Notes: generated by a model from the letters alone, not told the origin. A stretch of 64,000 nucleotides of DNA from Odontomyia ornata (GCA_963969285.1 OZ017738.1:391753625-391817624); one strand, 5' to 3'; positions 1 through 12,340 are shown, numbered from the stretch's first letter. A program made the numbers and translations.

Positions 1-1368
1 AGTGATGAGCACATATGCCGGTAAAAATTTAAACGATTTGCCGGCAATTTATTGTGGGTTTGATAATATTTATCGCGCTCTCTGGGGGATCATATTTGAT
101 GAACAAGAGTGGTGAATGCATCGTCAAGTGATTTGTAGGCGGAATGAGTTGGTAAGCAGTGTAAGATAAATATTATAATACCTTTTAGGCCAATTTATTG
201 TATGTTGTGAAAGTGATGGATTTGAATGGGAACAACGAAAAGTGTAAGTAAATGACAATTGCAATTTTCCGTTTGTTCTCAAATGCTGCCTTTCACTCTC
301 TTATTGCCACTTAATGGGAAGAAAGTTTGCACTAAGTACTTAAAAAGAAGCTGATCATGAACCATTGCGAATCTCAAAACAAAAGAATTGCTTTTTGTGT
401 GCTTTGCATTCGATGATTGCTATCGCAATCAAGGCGTGTGTAGGAACCACGCAATTTTACCGCTACGATATTTGGCTAGTTTTTCTCAAGTTAGTTGTAA
501 GTGGAAATGCTGAAAATGAAAAGAATTTGACCATAGGCAAGAATTAATTTGTAATTTAGTAGATTACAAATATATACTCGTATAAGCAGTTCTTGTAAAT
601 GGTTTGATCTTATTAAAATAAACCATCTCACCAACAAACAAAGGTCATGATAAATTTCACATATCTCGTCCAGTCAGCATTTCACCCTAATTTCCTGTTC
701 GCTGCAAACTACTGACCCAGATTGAAATCTTTTACAGTTTTACGTTAATCGAGACCAAAGTGTACACACATCGTCATCATTCCTCGTTAAAAGCCCTTCC
801 ATTATTCACTTTCAAGGAATTTCGGCGACATCGAGTCATAAAACATTTCCTGCTTCTACAGTTTCTACCCTTATTCCATCATATGGCGCTATTCGTTCAT
901 TCATCAGTTGTGTGCTATGCTATGCTGCATGCATTGTTGAAGGACGCGAATATACGTATATGTTATGTAGTATAAGGGCAAGTTTGCAGTACAGTACAGT
1001 TTAACATAGCATGGCAATATCCTTATACCAAAAACCTCCCTTCCAAAAAACGTTTGTCTGGCTAGTGTAGATCTTAGATTCAGGACGAAAATTGTTTGGT
1101 TAGGAAAGCTTCGTTCGTTATTATATGGAGTGGAAGTACTTAGGAAAACAAATCGATACGCAATAGACGGTTATGAATGTGATGGTAGACGAATTTCATA
1201 TACGAGCTTGTTAGTTGTCTGGCAGTTTTTCCTGTGGGCATGCAATAATAAATTATTGATATTAATAGTAGTGAACTGAAAGTAACACAAAACTTTATAT
1301 AACTATGTATGTAGAAAAAACTTGCATAAAATTCTATACATTTTCAAAAAACATCGTCAAAACAATAA
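1..1368. other. AT-rich stretch without recognised gene
   Basis: No domain, long frame, LTR or terminal repeat could be recognised on either strand. The few open frames here are under about 75 codons, low in complexity, and match nothing known to the reader. It may be the outer part of an older transposon or ordinary intergenic DNA. Confidence 0.5.
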
Positions 1369-1480
1369 ACCAGTTGGGTAAACATATCCACGCTCCTTTT
1401 AGAAGGGGTTTGTACTCATCCTACACTATGCAGACACCAATAATGAATAAATCCAAGAAAAACGTTCAGGACATTACAAC
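1369..1480 (+). mobile_element. HE element, 5' end fragment
   Basis: The stretch resembles the first ~110 bases of the HE copies at 11.0 and 12.8 kb. It has the start motif CAGTTGGGTAAACA, then AGAAGGGGTTTGTACTC (the 5' copy of the hairpin-arm motif, one base changed), then ATGCAGACACCAATAATGAATAA, matching the conserved ATGCAGTCACCAGCAATGAATAA block. The remainder of the element is missing, so this is a truncated relic. Confidence 0.65.
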
Positions 1481-1513
1481 GAATACCTACTCGCTTTAAA
1501 AGGAAAACCATTG

Positions 1514-4500
1514 ATATTTATTTATTTATTTACCAAACAAGGTATTACATCAAAATTATAAATTATCACAAAGAAATACAAGTTAAAAGTTACAAAATAC
1601 AAGTTAAAAATATAGATTACACTCACAAAAATACAAGTTAAAAATATAGAACTAGGAAGAGAGGAACATTGATAGATTGGTTTTAAAGTGTAGCCTGGAT
1701 ATGGTTGGGGAAAAGCAATGGCTCAGGCTATTTAATATTTTGCAGCATCTATTAATCGGTTCATTTTCACCGCAGATGGTAAGATGTCGACTTTCCACCA
1801 GCAAACGTGAATATCTTGTAAATCTTACTGATTCGTTCAAGAATATCCTGTCAATCATACATTGAACTTTAATGGTACCACAGAGGACATCAAATGCAAA
1901 GCAAGAGCATGACATAATTCAACGTGAGGCAAGTGAAGATAAATTTAGAATGGACAACCGATATTCATATGATGGCAAGCTCTGAACGTTACGTGGGTCA
2001 TATAGAGATCGTAAAGCAAATAGCAGGAGACTCAAATCTTTCTGTATGAACATCAGAAACAGGATGCCAGACGACACATGCATATTCGAGAAAAGGGCGG
2101 ACTGATGATATGTATAATGTCTTTGTTACCCACATATTCTGAATGAAGCTTAACATTTTATTAGCCTTGCAGAGAACCTCATCATAGTGCAAATTAAAAT
2201 ATAGTTTCTTATCCAAGAAGACACCGAGGTCAACTATGCGATCTGTTCGGGAAAGATTAGTATTACCGAGGTGATAATCAGCTCATAAAATTGAAGTTCT
2301 GTGAGAGAAACTTATCACCTTACATTTTTCGAGGTTCAGGTATAGGTGGTTTGTGTTGGACCATTCAAGCAGACCATTTATCTTGTTCTGTAAGAATATC
2401 GAATCACTATGGGATGTTTTTTGAGATCATCTGCATAAAATAAATCGGCTATATTGGATACCACATCAGAAATGTCTGATATAAATATATTGAAAAGAAG
2501 AGGTCCGAGATGACTGCCTTGAGGTACACCGGAGTAGACTTGAATTTCTTTGGACATATACCCTTGAAATTTAACGGTTTGAGTCTGGGTTTTGAAGTAA
2601 GAGCCAGCGAAGCAATAGGCCAGTGATTCCAAAATTTTGCAATTTTTCTAACAGAATCGTATGATTGACGCGATCAAAGGCTTTACTAAAATCAGTATAA
2701 ATTGCGTCAACCTGGTGCCCTTTTTCCATTGCGCAAAGTATATATGAGACCATAACTGTTAGATTGGTGGTTGTGGATCTGTTTTTCATGAAGCCATGCT
2801 GCTGGTTATTGAGACGCTGTTCTATAACGGGCGATATTTTAAAGCATACTACTTTCTCGAATAATTTTGGGATGGTGGATAAAATGGCGATTACTCTATA
2901 ATTTTGAAAACTCCCTTTGCTTTTGCTTTTATGAATTGGAGTCAGGTGAGAAGATTTCCAGTGTATTGGAAATTTTCCGCTTACGAGTGACTTATTAAAA
3001 ATGATATGGAGGGGTAAAACTAACACTTCACTGCACTAGTATAGAAAATAAGGCGGAAGTAAATCTGGACCAGGTCCATGGTTCAGATCAGGTGTTTGAA
3101 TTGCATTAATGATATCATCTTCGGAGTTCCTGAAGCGCTGGTTCAAAAACGGCGTTAGTGTTATCTACATGAGATGAAGTTTTTGATAATGAATACTCTG
3201 ATTGCAAATGATCTGCAAAGAAATCACAGATTTCTTCCGGGACAGAGGAACTGCGGTCTTTACAGGTCATTTTTTTAGGATAAACATGAGCTTTGAGCTG
3301 AATATTTACAAAATCAAAGATTTTCATTGGGTTTTGGATTATGTTTTCGCCAATGAAATTAACATACATTGCATAGGCCTCGCGTGACCAATCTAAATTC
3401 ATTTGCCAGTTCATTATATTCGCTTTTAATTTCACCACTTACATTGGGTTCTTTTCGTATAATTTTGTGGAGCTTATTCCTTCTGTTTCTTAAATTTCGG
3501 AGACTAATGTCCAATCATGGCTCAGACAGTTTATTTCTCTTTTTGATTTTAGGTGTATGACTTCCAACAGCGTCAAATATGGTCTGGTAGAATAAGTTCA
3601 CTAAATCATCTACATCTAGCGTCCAAAGCCTACTAGTCCAGTCTACATTAGAAATATAACTCTTAATGCTGTCGTAGTCAGCATCACGGAAATCAAATAC
3701 AATCGAGTTACTGTACGGAAGGCTCTTTGTCTCATCAGAGATGGAATAATCAACTGAAAGTGCGGAATGGTGAAGGGTATTTTTAAAAAGATTTTCCACA
3801 TTATTAGTTGGATTAACCACCTCGTCAAAAGCATTCGTGAAAATTAAATCAAACCAATTGCCAGAGGAATTGAGTGTCGGAGCCACGTGCTGTAGATCAT
3901 TGCCGTGCAATGTAGAAACTAGGTTGAAATCAATTTCGTCTCGAAAATTCAATGGAATGAGACAATTTTCAAGTTCGTCAACTACAAACTTTAAATTAGG
4001 CTTGTTAAAATCTCCAAAGATAATAGTTTCATGTTCTTCTTTCGAGAGCTCAGCAAGTGAAGAGACAACTCCACAAGTCCCAGTATAGATTGTCTCACTG
4101 GACTCTGGGGGAATCAAAAAATACACCAACGTACAAACAAAACTTATTTATTTTGATTTTCGCTTTTACATGTTGGAAAGTTTTGAAAGTTGCGGTATTG
4201 AAGATATCACTCGAGTAAGCGTTGTATATGGCAATTAGAACACCACCTCCTTGGGTGAGGTCAGTGCTTAGATAGTCTCGATTGTCTCTATAAATAGACC
4301 AACAACTGTCGAGAATCTCTTCGTTACGATGGGAGTCATTCAACCAGATTTCTGTGAATGCAAGGATACTAAAAGGGCATAATTTACCGTCAAGAAAAAG
4401 TCTGCTGAGTTTGCCTCCCATGCCACTACAGTTATGGTAGAACATTTTGACGCATTTTGTGGTAGAGCTCTTATTGTGGACGAAAAAACTTTTGCTTTTG

Positions 4501-4900
4501 CTCACGTGACTTTTGGAGCGAGGATATATAATTTGAGCTTACATGAGAAGTTTCAAGATCTTTTTTGGCTTGTTCTGATGTAACACCAAGTTACTCATGG
4601 TATCTAAGATATATTTTTTGTAGAGCATCAACATCTACCCGAAAACCTACTCTCTCCATCTCTTCGTTTCACCGTCGATACATGTTGTGTCTGGTGCTTT
4701 ATTGCATGTAAGCTAGGTAGAGTCGAACCAGTCTTGATAGTAGATTCCTGTTTTGAAGATTTTTGCTAGAGTTTATTGTCGCTTTTACAATTGGAGGTAC
4801 GAGTGGGTCAAAAAGGATTATTTTTCGTTCAAAGGGCTATTGAGTGTGCTAGGTAATTCAATTACACAATTAGGGGACGAAGTCTGAAACCCACTTCTTA
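1514..4900 (-). mobile_element. NLTR-1, CR1/Jockey-type non-LTR retrotransposon
   Basis: A reversed LINE-type element. Its 3' end is at the left, with a tail of (AAAT)n on the minus strand (ATTTATTTATTTATTT at 1514-1533). Moving right come a C-terminal region, reverse transcriptase and an apurinic-type endonuclease. Upstream of the endonuclease (about 4510-4900) a coherent minus-strand frame resembles the end of ORF1, but the 5' end is not defined. It is more diverged from NLTR-2, -3 and -4 than those are from one another, and its coding region is broken many times. Confidence 0.85.
1652..4505 (-). pseudogene. NLTR-1 ORF2: endonuclease and reverse transcriptase, broken
   Basis: This ORF2 would nick the target and copy element RNA by target-primed reverse transcription. 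The endonuclease start is seen at 4505-4095 (YHNCSGMGGKLSRLF, then FTEIWLND, the usual ETWLN-type motif) and continues at 4129-3515. The RT lies at 3438-2378: FSKAFDRVNH, then YSGVPQGSHLGPLLFN, then LFYADDL with the catalytic YADD kept. A thumb/C-terminal part follows (SSVRPFLEYACVVWHP at about 2105-2060) and ends near 1652. At least five frameshifts or stops separate the pieces. The family assignment rests on motif order and is firm. The exact clade (CR1 or Jockey) is not. Confidence 0.85.
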
Positions 4901-4933
4901 CGAAGCTTGGATATTTGGAAGGAGGTTTTATAG

Positions 4934-5460
4934 GGTTAAATTCAATTCAATTCAATTGAGCTTTTATTGGTTTCTGAAGAACCGATATAGTAAAGTCTCC
5001 CATCAGCCTTTTATCTAAAGGATCTGGAAGGTTAATAATGTTGTTAGTAATAAATGGTTGAGTGTTGTGAGTAGTGTTAATATTCAGGTTTTTATTGCAA
5101 GTGGAAATCACTGTTAAATTTTTGTTGTTGTTGTATTTGCTTGGTTGATTATTGTTGACAGCAGGTTTCCTTGATTTCCATTTCCTGAAAACCATTTCAC
5201 TCCAATAGACGCTACCCTTTTTGGATGTGTGATTAGAGAAAAACCAGACATATTTGTGCGGTATGTATACTTTGAACGATATCGTTTTCTAACTTCTCTG
5301 TGAAATTGCCTCCACTCTGCAGCCTTGCAATAATAGGTTTACTTCCAAGAATTTTTTTGATCCGCATCAATTCAAAAACATTTGCTATAAATCCATAACT
5401 AAGTCTCGATAGTGAAAATTGCGAGAGTGTCAAATTCCTAGAATACAAAATGTAGACCTA
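4934..5460 (-). mobile_element. Possible 3' end of a second non-LTR element
   Basis: On the minus strand the sequence ends with CCAATAAAAGCTCAATTGAATTGAA, a polyadenylation-like AATAAA followed by a short (ATTGA)n tail, typical of some LINE 3' ends. Upstream (to the right) there is only a short Asn-rich frame of 82 codons (5195-4947) that is not recognised. No RT motif is present, so this would be a strongly 5'-truncated copy. It could instead be an unrelated AT-rich repeat. Confidence 0.35.
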
Positions 5461-5598
5461 TAATTCAGAACTTCGGGGTGTTCCGATTTAAGAATTTAAA
5501 TTAATTCTCAGTTCAACTTTAATGGGAGGCATTTATAAAAAGTTAGAACAGAGTTTTCAAAGAATAAAATTATGCTTCTAATTGCATCGTTTCATTAC

Positions 5599-5613
5599 GG
5601 GCGCAGCCGATTT
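5599..5613 (+). promoter_or_regulatory. Putative primer binding site of gypsy-1
   Basis: GGGCGCAGCCGATTT resembles the TGGCGCAGTCGG primer site of Drosophila 17.6/297-type elements. It lies about 120 bases before the Gag-like frame, the expected place just inside a 5' LTR. The match is imperfect, so moderate confidence. Confidence 0.45.
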
Positions 5614-5721
5614 AAAGAACATACACGAACTTAACTAAAGTAAAAAGTGGAACTAAACTAAAGTGTAAAGTTTATTATCGAGGCGGTGCAATTAAAATAA
5701 ACCATAACAGAGTCAAACCCA

Positions 5722-6119
5722 ATGGAATTTGAAAGGTTGACAAATATTTTTTCGAACACACTTCGAACAACCCTCCACCCCTTAAATGGTTTTCAGATAA
5801 TATATTGCCTGAAAAACATCTTTCTCAGCAGGTAATAGATGAGGCTCAAAACATTCCAGTATTTGATGCTACAAACAATAATATCGCCTTGCACTTGTGG
5901 ATTCAGTCAGCGTAGAACGTTTTGATAAAAGCAGCAAAATTTGGTGACAAAATATATCACGATGCATTTCAGCATATTATCAGGTCATTGCGAAATAGAG
6001 CAGTGACAATCCTCTACAAATTGCAAAATCTGGACTCGGGGGAACCTTCAAAAACTAATCCATTTCGGAATCCAGCAGACTTTTCTGAGTTTAATTACGG
6101 AATTGGGAAATGTAAGTGA
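5722..6119 (+). pseudogene. gypsy-1 gag fragment
   Basis: A frame starting at ATG 5722 (MEFERLTNIF) breaks within 40 codons. A shifted frame then reads IPVFDATNNNIALHLWI and continues to GDKIYHDAFQHIIRSLRNRA. This pattern (target-like IPxFDG, a helical segment, then an I-R-SL-RA motif) is typical of capsid domains of gypsy-type Gag. A TAG after LWIQSA and a frameshift before it show it is dead. Assignment leans on context: a primer site lies upstream and a gypsy protease and RT lie downstream once NLTR-2 is removed. Confidence 0.45.
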
Positions 6120-6639
6120 ATCCCATTTTAAAAAGTCTTACATTTTTTTGGAAAACATTTTGACTATGTTAAATACTAAATTTTATTTATGTAATGAACA
6201 AAGATGAAATAAAACTTTAAAACTTCTTCGAATAAAATTCGCTATTAATAATGAGGGCACGGATTGTAAATCGTTGAGTAAAATGTTTTGTGCTGTGTGT
6301 GAATTGAACAGCAATGGAGATTTTTACGGGGTAATAAATATGCGCGTGCACTGTCCAATTCATATAATAATTATGTGCGTGGTTGCGCGCAAATTCTACT
6401 GGTAATTTTGCACGTATACCTTCAAATCAGCATATGGTTGGTAATGAATTAACAGTGACATGTGATAGCTGTCTGGGACCCTCATCAACCAATCGGGGGG
6501 GGCGATCCCTAAAACCAAAAATAATCCTTCGCCTAGTCTTCCGCCCTCATCTTGTGTTGACACATCGGCTGTGGCTACTCCTCTCCAAAGGAGATCTTTA
6601 TTTCGCGCCTAAGCTACCATACAACTGCGGACTACCTGA
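6120..6639. other. Junction between gypsy-1 gag and NLTR-2, unassigned
   Basis: About 500 bases with no recognisable domain. It must contain the end of the gypsy-1 gag fragment and the 5' part of NLTR-2 (ORF1 or 5' UTR), but the border could not be placed. A CG-containing run near 6370-6560 is read by a 90-codon frame of no known type. Confidence 0.4.
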
Positions 6640-6869
6640 AAAACTACGTTTGTAAAAAATTTGGGCCAGCTGTTAAAGTTATAAGGAGCTACAAATTAAT
6701 TAAGGATAATCTGGAGGACAGAGTGGTAGCTTTTTTCAAGCTTACAGTGCCCTCAAATTGTGATGCTATTTTGAGTCCTGAAGCTTGGCCACCTGGAGTC
6801 CTTATTAAACCATTCATCTCAAGAAGAAGGAAGTCCTTTCGCGCACCAGGAAGACCGTAACCTACAAAC

Positions 6870-9625
6870 TAGTATAAGATTTCATGACTGTAGCTTAACT
6901 TCTAATATTTCAGTATATTACCAAAATGTGAGAGGGTTAAGGACCAAGCTTGATAAGCTCTTTTTATCGTTACAACTCAGCGAAGATGTATTTATCTTTC
7001 TTACGGAAACCTGGTTAAATAGTAACATCTTAAACTCGGAAATTTCCCTTGATTTATATATGTACCGTTGTGATCGGGACTTGGCCTCTGCAAATAAAGT
7101 AGATGGAGGTGGTGCTCTTTTAGCTGTTAGTAATACAGTACGTAGCTCTCTTTGTGGTGATTTATGCTTTTCCCGTGTTGTAGATTGTGTGATTGTCAAG
7201 ATCTTCCTTCCTAACAATACATCTTAATTAGTTTCCTCTGTCTACATACCTAGTAACTCTTCTTTGTATTTGCATGAGCTATTGTTTGACGAGTTTTCCT
7301 CTTATGTCTTATTGCATCATCCGCAATCTTTAATTCTAGGATGCGGTGATTTTAATTTGGGAATAGTGCAATGGACGAAGAACCGTCCTTTCTATGTTTC
7401 ATCAACCGATGCATCTCCTTTATCCCCCTCCTCGTTTCTTTCCCTCTGTTCACTATCGCAATTCAATAATGTCCCTAGTCTAATGGTCGCGTACTTGACC
7501 TTGTTCTTTCTAACTTTCCCCTTAACTGTCTATATGTTTCCACTGCATTAAATCCTCTAGTGGGTATTGGTAGTCCTCATCCGCCATTATCGCTCGATCT
7601 CTACGTTGCACCTTTGTCAAGTCGTACTTTTGCTTCTTCTCCAAAATTCAACTTCTTCAAAGCAAACTACGAAGTTCTAGCCTCCGAGCTGGGCTTTGTT
7701 GACTGGCAGGAGTTTTTTGATAACCTGGAGTGTGAGGAAGCTCTGAGTAAGTTTTATTATTACCTCTATGAGTTGGTTAAACACTTCACACCTTTATAAG
7801 CTCTTCGCAAAGTAAAGCAGAAACCATGGCTAACTAAACAAGTACTTTGTGCCTTGAATGCTAAAAGTAAGGCACACCGTCGTTTCAAACGTTGTGGTAC
7901 TGAAGAATCCAGAGCCCGCTTTCTGATATGTGTCTTGTAGCAAAAAAAGAACTAAAGACTGCAATGAAAAACTTCTTCAGTAGCTTGAAGAGTTCCCTCA
8001 TGGCGAATAATGCGAAACCATTCTGGTCATACATTAGATCCTTCAAGTCTTCCTCTTCTGTCCCTCCTTCAGTCCGCTGGAATAAATAGTTAGCTCTTCT
8101 CCACAGGATATTTCCAACTTGTTCTCTCAGTTCTTCTCGTCTACTTCTATTCCTTATTCTCATGTATCTGATCCCGTTAATACACCCGTCCTTCACTCCA
8201 TTGACATTTCTTCACTTTTCACTGACCATATCGAAGTTGAATCCCTCATTAATTCACTTAATCTAATATATTACCCGGTCCTCATGGCTTACCGAATATT
8301 TTTTGTCAAGTAATTAGCGTCTTCAATTTGTGTGTGGTTGAAGAGAAAAGCCAGAGAGATAGGCTTTTCTCTTCAACCACAGTCTAAAGACTGGTATTTT
8401 CCCTACTAATTGGAAAAGAGCAAACGTTGTTCCTATTCTTAAAAATGGTGATCCTTCTTCTGTATCCAATTATCGTCCTATTTCCTTAATTGCCTGTTTC
8501 CCAAAATAACTCGAACATCTGGTACATAATCGGCTTTCAGTTTCATTGACCCCTATCTTGTCGAAGAAACAACATGGGTTTCTCAAAAGTCGCTCTACGA
8601 ACTCAAATTTAATTGAATTCACCAATTTCATTGCCAAGACCCTAGACAATCGATTGCAGGTTGATGTCATCTTCACTGACTCCTCGAAGGCGTTTGACAC
8701 GGTCAACTATCAACTTCTCTGTTACAAACTGAAAACTTTTGGGGTTGCTGGCTCTCTCTTATCATGGATGGACTCCTACCTATCTTCTCGTATATGTTGT
8801 GTTAGTTACTGTGGAACTACCTCTATTCCATTCTATCCGTCCTCTGGTGTTCCTCAAGGTTCCATTTTAGGTCCCCTCCTATTCCTATTGTTTATAAATG
8901 ATCTTCCTTCAGTTATCGCCTCCAATTGCCTACTGTATGCCAATGATTTTAAAGTCTTTTGAGCTTTCAGATCTGTACAAGATCGTCAATATCTTCAGAT
9001 AGACCTGATTGCACTAAGTAACTGGTGTTCCTCTAACTACCTCTGTCTTAATGTTGCCAAATGCTATAAAATGACTTTTAATCTAAATCATTCTCCGCTG
9101 ACTTTCACCTATATGTTGAATGAAGTCCCACTCGCTGCTGTGAGCTCTGCTAAGGATCTTGGTGTTACTTTTGATCCTAAGCTCAATTTTTATGCACATA
9201 TTCTAATCGTGACTACTAGGGCCTCGAAAATATTGGGACTTCTTTTCAAGCATGCTCAGAAATTTAACAATATATCTACCCCTGTCTTGTCCGTCTTATC
9301 CTCGAATACTACTCAGTATTTTGGTCTTCCTGACACTCCTACCTCATTAACTCGTTAGAGAATATCCAGCGTAAACTTACTCGTGTCTTGTTTTACAAAT
9401 TCAAAATCCCATATCAACCCTATGACTGTCATTTATCCTTCTAACGTTTGCCTACTCTGTCATCCCGTTGCATGTATCTAGATCAGTGTTTTAAGTATCA
9501 ATTCTGCCACAATCAAATTTCATTAACATTGTTTGCAGACTTACGTTTTCGTCGGGCAAACAATTTTTTCGTGCCACCGTATGCCCGTACAAATTTATAT
9601 TTTCATTCTCCCATTATATGAATGG
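6870..9625 (+). pseudogene. NLTR-2 ORF2: endonuclease and reverse transcriptase, broken
   Basis: Endonuclease motifs: YYQNVRGLRTKLD at about 6915-6955, LTETWLN at about 7000, DGGGALLAV at about 7100 and GCGDFNL at about 7345. RT motifs at 8546-8962: STNSNLIEFTNF, FTDSSKAFDTVN, then SGVPQGSILGPLLFLLFIND. The catalytic box reads LLYANDFKVF, so YADD has become YAND and loses one of the two metal-binding aspartates. The thumb region (AKDLGVTFDPKL) is at about 9150. Seven or more frame breaks are visible. A snap-back duplication at 8334-8380 adds another lesion. Not active. Confidence 0.85.
8334..8380. repeat. Perfect 19-bp hairpin inside NLTR-2
   Basis: GTGGTTGAAGAGAAAAGCC (8334-8352), nine-base loop, then its exact reverse complement GGCTTTTCTCTTCAACCAC (8362-8380). 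The right arm is native coding sequence (it encodes the FNHSLKTGIFP-like stretch). The left arm is an inverted copy, so a local template switch is likely. Confidence 0.9.
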
Positions 9626-9929
9626 TAAAGAATCATGATAAGCTTGAGCCCTTTTTCTGACTCATACTTATGTTAGTTTTTAAATTGAGGTTAAGAAGCC
9701 TGATTCTTAAAACTCAACTGGAGTAAATATTAGACTTTATTTTTTTGTGTGCTTTAATTTAATTTTACTTGCAAATTTATTATTGTTAGTATCATAGAAT
9801 TTCTTTTTTATATTAACTTTAACCCTTGATTCTAATTTTCATTAATTTTCTTTTCTGTTTGTTTTGTTGCATTTTGTAATTGGATTATATTTTATCTGTT
9901 AAAAGGAATTTAAATAAACAAATAAATCG

Positions 9930-11017
9930 AAATAATAATTTTATGTGTATGATATCGGCCTTAAACAGTGGGGCTTTTGGCAGAACAGGTGAATGCAGTG
10001 ATTTTGGCAAAACCAATTATAATACCGGCTCTGATGATAAAAAATTTAATCATAAAACCTTAAAGTTTCAACAACAAAATTTTTTGGAAAAAAGCCGAAG
10101 TACACACTTCCCATAATAAATTTAACAGTATTAGATACTCTGATACCTATCTTGATCGACACTGGATCAACTATTTCAAGTATAGATAACAATTTTTTTC
10201 CGGATTTGATACGAGAAAAACTCAACAAGCCCATTCAATTGAGTGGTACTGTAGGTTAAATTGAATACACAATCTTTTAAACATAGAATGTTTTAAGGAA
10301 TTATAGGTCAAAACATCCTAATACCTATGAAAGCCCAAAAATCTTGATATGAGTAAAATCGTTATAAATAGTCAAACACTAACTTTTAATTATAAAACTG
10401 AAATCCTGCAAAAACAAAAGGAGTTCAGTACAAATATTTCTGCACATATACTAAGTAATGTACCTCAAACTTAAAAAACCAAGGAGACTAATATAGTAAT
10501 TGTGAAATTGAATACTGTTGAAATTTTCGAAAACATTTCACTGGAACTTGGGAATCTCAGCAGTAGCCAAAAATCACAAGTTTTAATTTTTGTATACAAA
10601 AAGAATATTTTCTATCGGGGAGAAAACCCCTTTAATGGGAATTTAAACTTTGATACTACCCATAAAATTTACACAAAAGATAACAAACCTGTTTTTTCAA
10701 AGATTTATAAGTATCCAAAAATTCACGAGAAAGAAATTTCTCGTCAAATTACAAATATACTTCGGGATGGGACGATTTGAAAATCAACCAGTCCATATGA
10801 TTCCTCCTGATGGATAGAACCAAAAAAAGCAGACAACTCTAAGTAAAATAGGTAGCGCTTGGTGATTGACTATGGGAAGTTGAATCAACACGCGATAGAT
10901 GATCGCTATCCTCTACCTTATTTCGAAAGTATCCTTGGCAAGCAGGCCGATTCTAAATATATTACTACCCTGGACCTCGCACGTGAATTTCATCAGGTTC
11001 CAGGAGCGGAATCCAAC
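9930..11017 (+). pseudogene. gypsy-1 nucleocapsid end, protease and start of RT
   Basis: After NLTR-2 the gypsy reading resumes with a short Gag tail (to about 10116). The aspartic protease active site follows, LIDTGSTISS, with DTGS at 10158-10169. The linker to RT is at 10502-10780, including THKIYTKDNKPVFSK and KYPKIHEKEISRQI, the usual lead-in to gypsy RT. The RT palm then starts (TLDLAREFHQVPGAESN, ending at 11017), where HE1 is inserted. Stops after the protease and in the RT start mark it as a pseudogene. Confidence 0.75.
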
Positions 11018-11283
11018 TAACAACAAGTTGGGTAGACAGACCTATGCTCATGTCAGAAGGGTTTTGTACTCAACTTACAAAATGCCGTAACCAGCAACGA
11101 ATAAAATTAAGAAACACGTCATGTTCGAGGATCATACTATTATTAACTAAGTTGAAAGAATTTTTTAATTCTGAGGTATTTGTTAAAGTTATAACCATAA
11201 ATATCTCGCTTGATAGTTTTTTCAGATTTTTTTAAGATCACGGGTGTCCATTCGCGAGGGAGAAAACACATTTTTCATGTATT

Positions 11284-11297
11284 CCCCCCCCCCCCCC
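11284..11297. repeat. Poly-C run in HE1 core
   Basis: A run of 14 cytosines follows the core CGCGAGGG motif. In other copies this place holds a shorter mixed C/G run, so it is a slippage-prone site. Confidence 0.9.
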
Positions 11298-12257
11298 TCT
11301 GTGCCCCCACTGAAGCAAAAACTGTCAGTTTAAGAACTGTTTTGAAAAGCGCTCATAGAGAACTTTCATTTGATACTCATATCGGCTACCTTTCATGAAA
11401 TTTTTTTCAGGGGCCACTCCTCTGTACTGTAAGCATCGATTCATGGCCTATTTTTTCGAATCCTAGAATGGCTACAAAGCCCTTTTGCTAGGAGCTCTCT
11501 CCTGCCTCTTCGACTTGTTTCAATTGTATGCAGTCACCCTCATGATATCTATCATTCCTGAAATTTTCATGCAAATCCTAGCAAAGCTGTAGTGTCTAAG
11601 TCGGTAAAAAGCGCATATGGCTCCATAGCCATATGTTTCCATAGTAATACAGGGCACATTGTTCCATAGTAATACAGGAAAATTCAAATCGCTATAACTT
11701 CGTTAAATACTATTCGATCTTTATGAAACTTTCAGAAAATATTAATCTTATAAATAGTCATCTGTTTGTTAAATTTTATTGAATTTAAGGGTACCATTTA
11801 GATTTTATTCAAGAAAACATAAAATCGATAAATCATACTATTACTAACAAAGTTGAGTGAATTTCGACTTCTCATGTATTTGTTGTTGTTGTACTCATTA
11901 AGGCCTACATTCATGATTTTTTTCAGATTTTTCGGATGGAAGGTGTCCAATCGCGAGGGGGGGGTACGCGAAAAGTTCGTACATTTCCCCTTCCTCTGCC
12001 CCTCTCGGTACTTATATGGCAATTTCAAGACCTGTTTTGAAAAGATCTCATTGAGACCTTTCCAATGACACCCTACTCGACTACCAATGGTGAAAATTTT
12101 TTTTTGAGGGGTCAACTCCCTATATGGGGAGACCCCCCTTAAACCCCTTTGAAAAATTTTTCACCCTTGAACTTTCAAGAGGTCACCACTTCTGACCTTT
12201 CTACAAAGTTTCATGGCTGTAGCCTCTATAGTTTCGGAGAAAAAGTGCTGTGACATA

Positions 12258-12324
12258 CAGACGGACGGACGGACGGACGGACGGACGGACGGACGGACGG
12301 ACGGACAGACGGACAGACGGACAC
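12258..12324 (+). repeat. (GGAC)n / (GTCY)n tandem tract of HE1
   Basis: About sixteen GGAC or AGAC units in tandem, just inside the 3' hairpin. On the other strand this is (GTCY)n, the motif reported for mini-me/DINE-1-type elements of flies. HE2, HE3 and HE4 carry shorter versions (14216-14260, 54733-54763, 59385-59421). Confidence 0.9.
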
Positions 12325-12340
12325 AGGTCGTGATTGCAAT

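Larger units (their letters stand above)
6640..9925 (+). mobile_element. NLTR-2, CR1/Jockey-type non-LTR retrotransposon inside gypsy-1
   Basis: Forward LINE-type element. The end of ORF1 is read at 6640-6860 (DNLEDRVVAFFKLTVPSNCD, ending in a basic RRRKSFRAPGRP tail and stop). ORF2 follows at about 6900-9620. The 3' end carries ATTTTGTAATTGGATTA at 9871-9887, a motif shared with NLTR-3 and NLTR-4, and finishes in an AAATAAACAAATAAAT tail at 9910-9925. Its proteins resemble NLTR-3 closely. It is flanked by gypsy-1 gag on the left and gypsy-1 nucleocapsid/protease on the right, so it most likely inserted into gypsy-1. Confidence 0.85.

Noticed and set aside
365..975. Small plus-strand frames at 365-547 and 760-975
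   Set aside because: Short, start codon doubtful in the first, no domain, no conserved context; at the level expected by chance in AT-rich DNA.
12258..12324. CRISPR-like or satellite array
   Set aside because: Four-base tandem units without spacers; it is a microsatellite inside a transposon.
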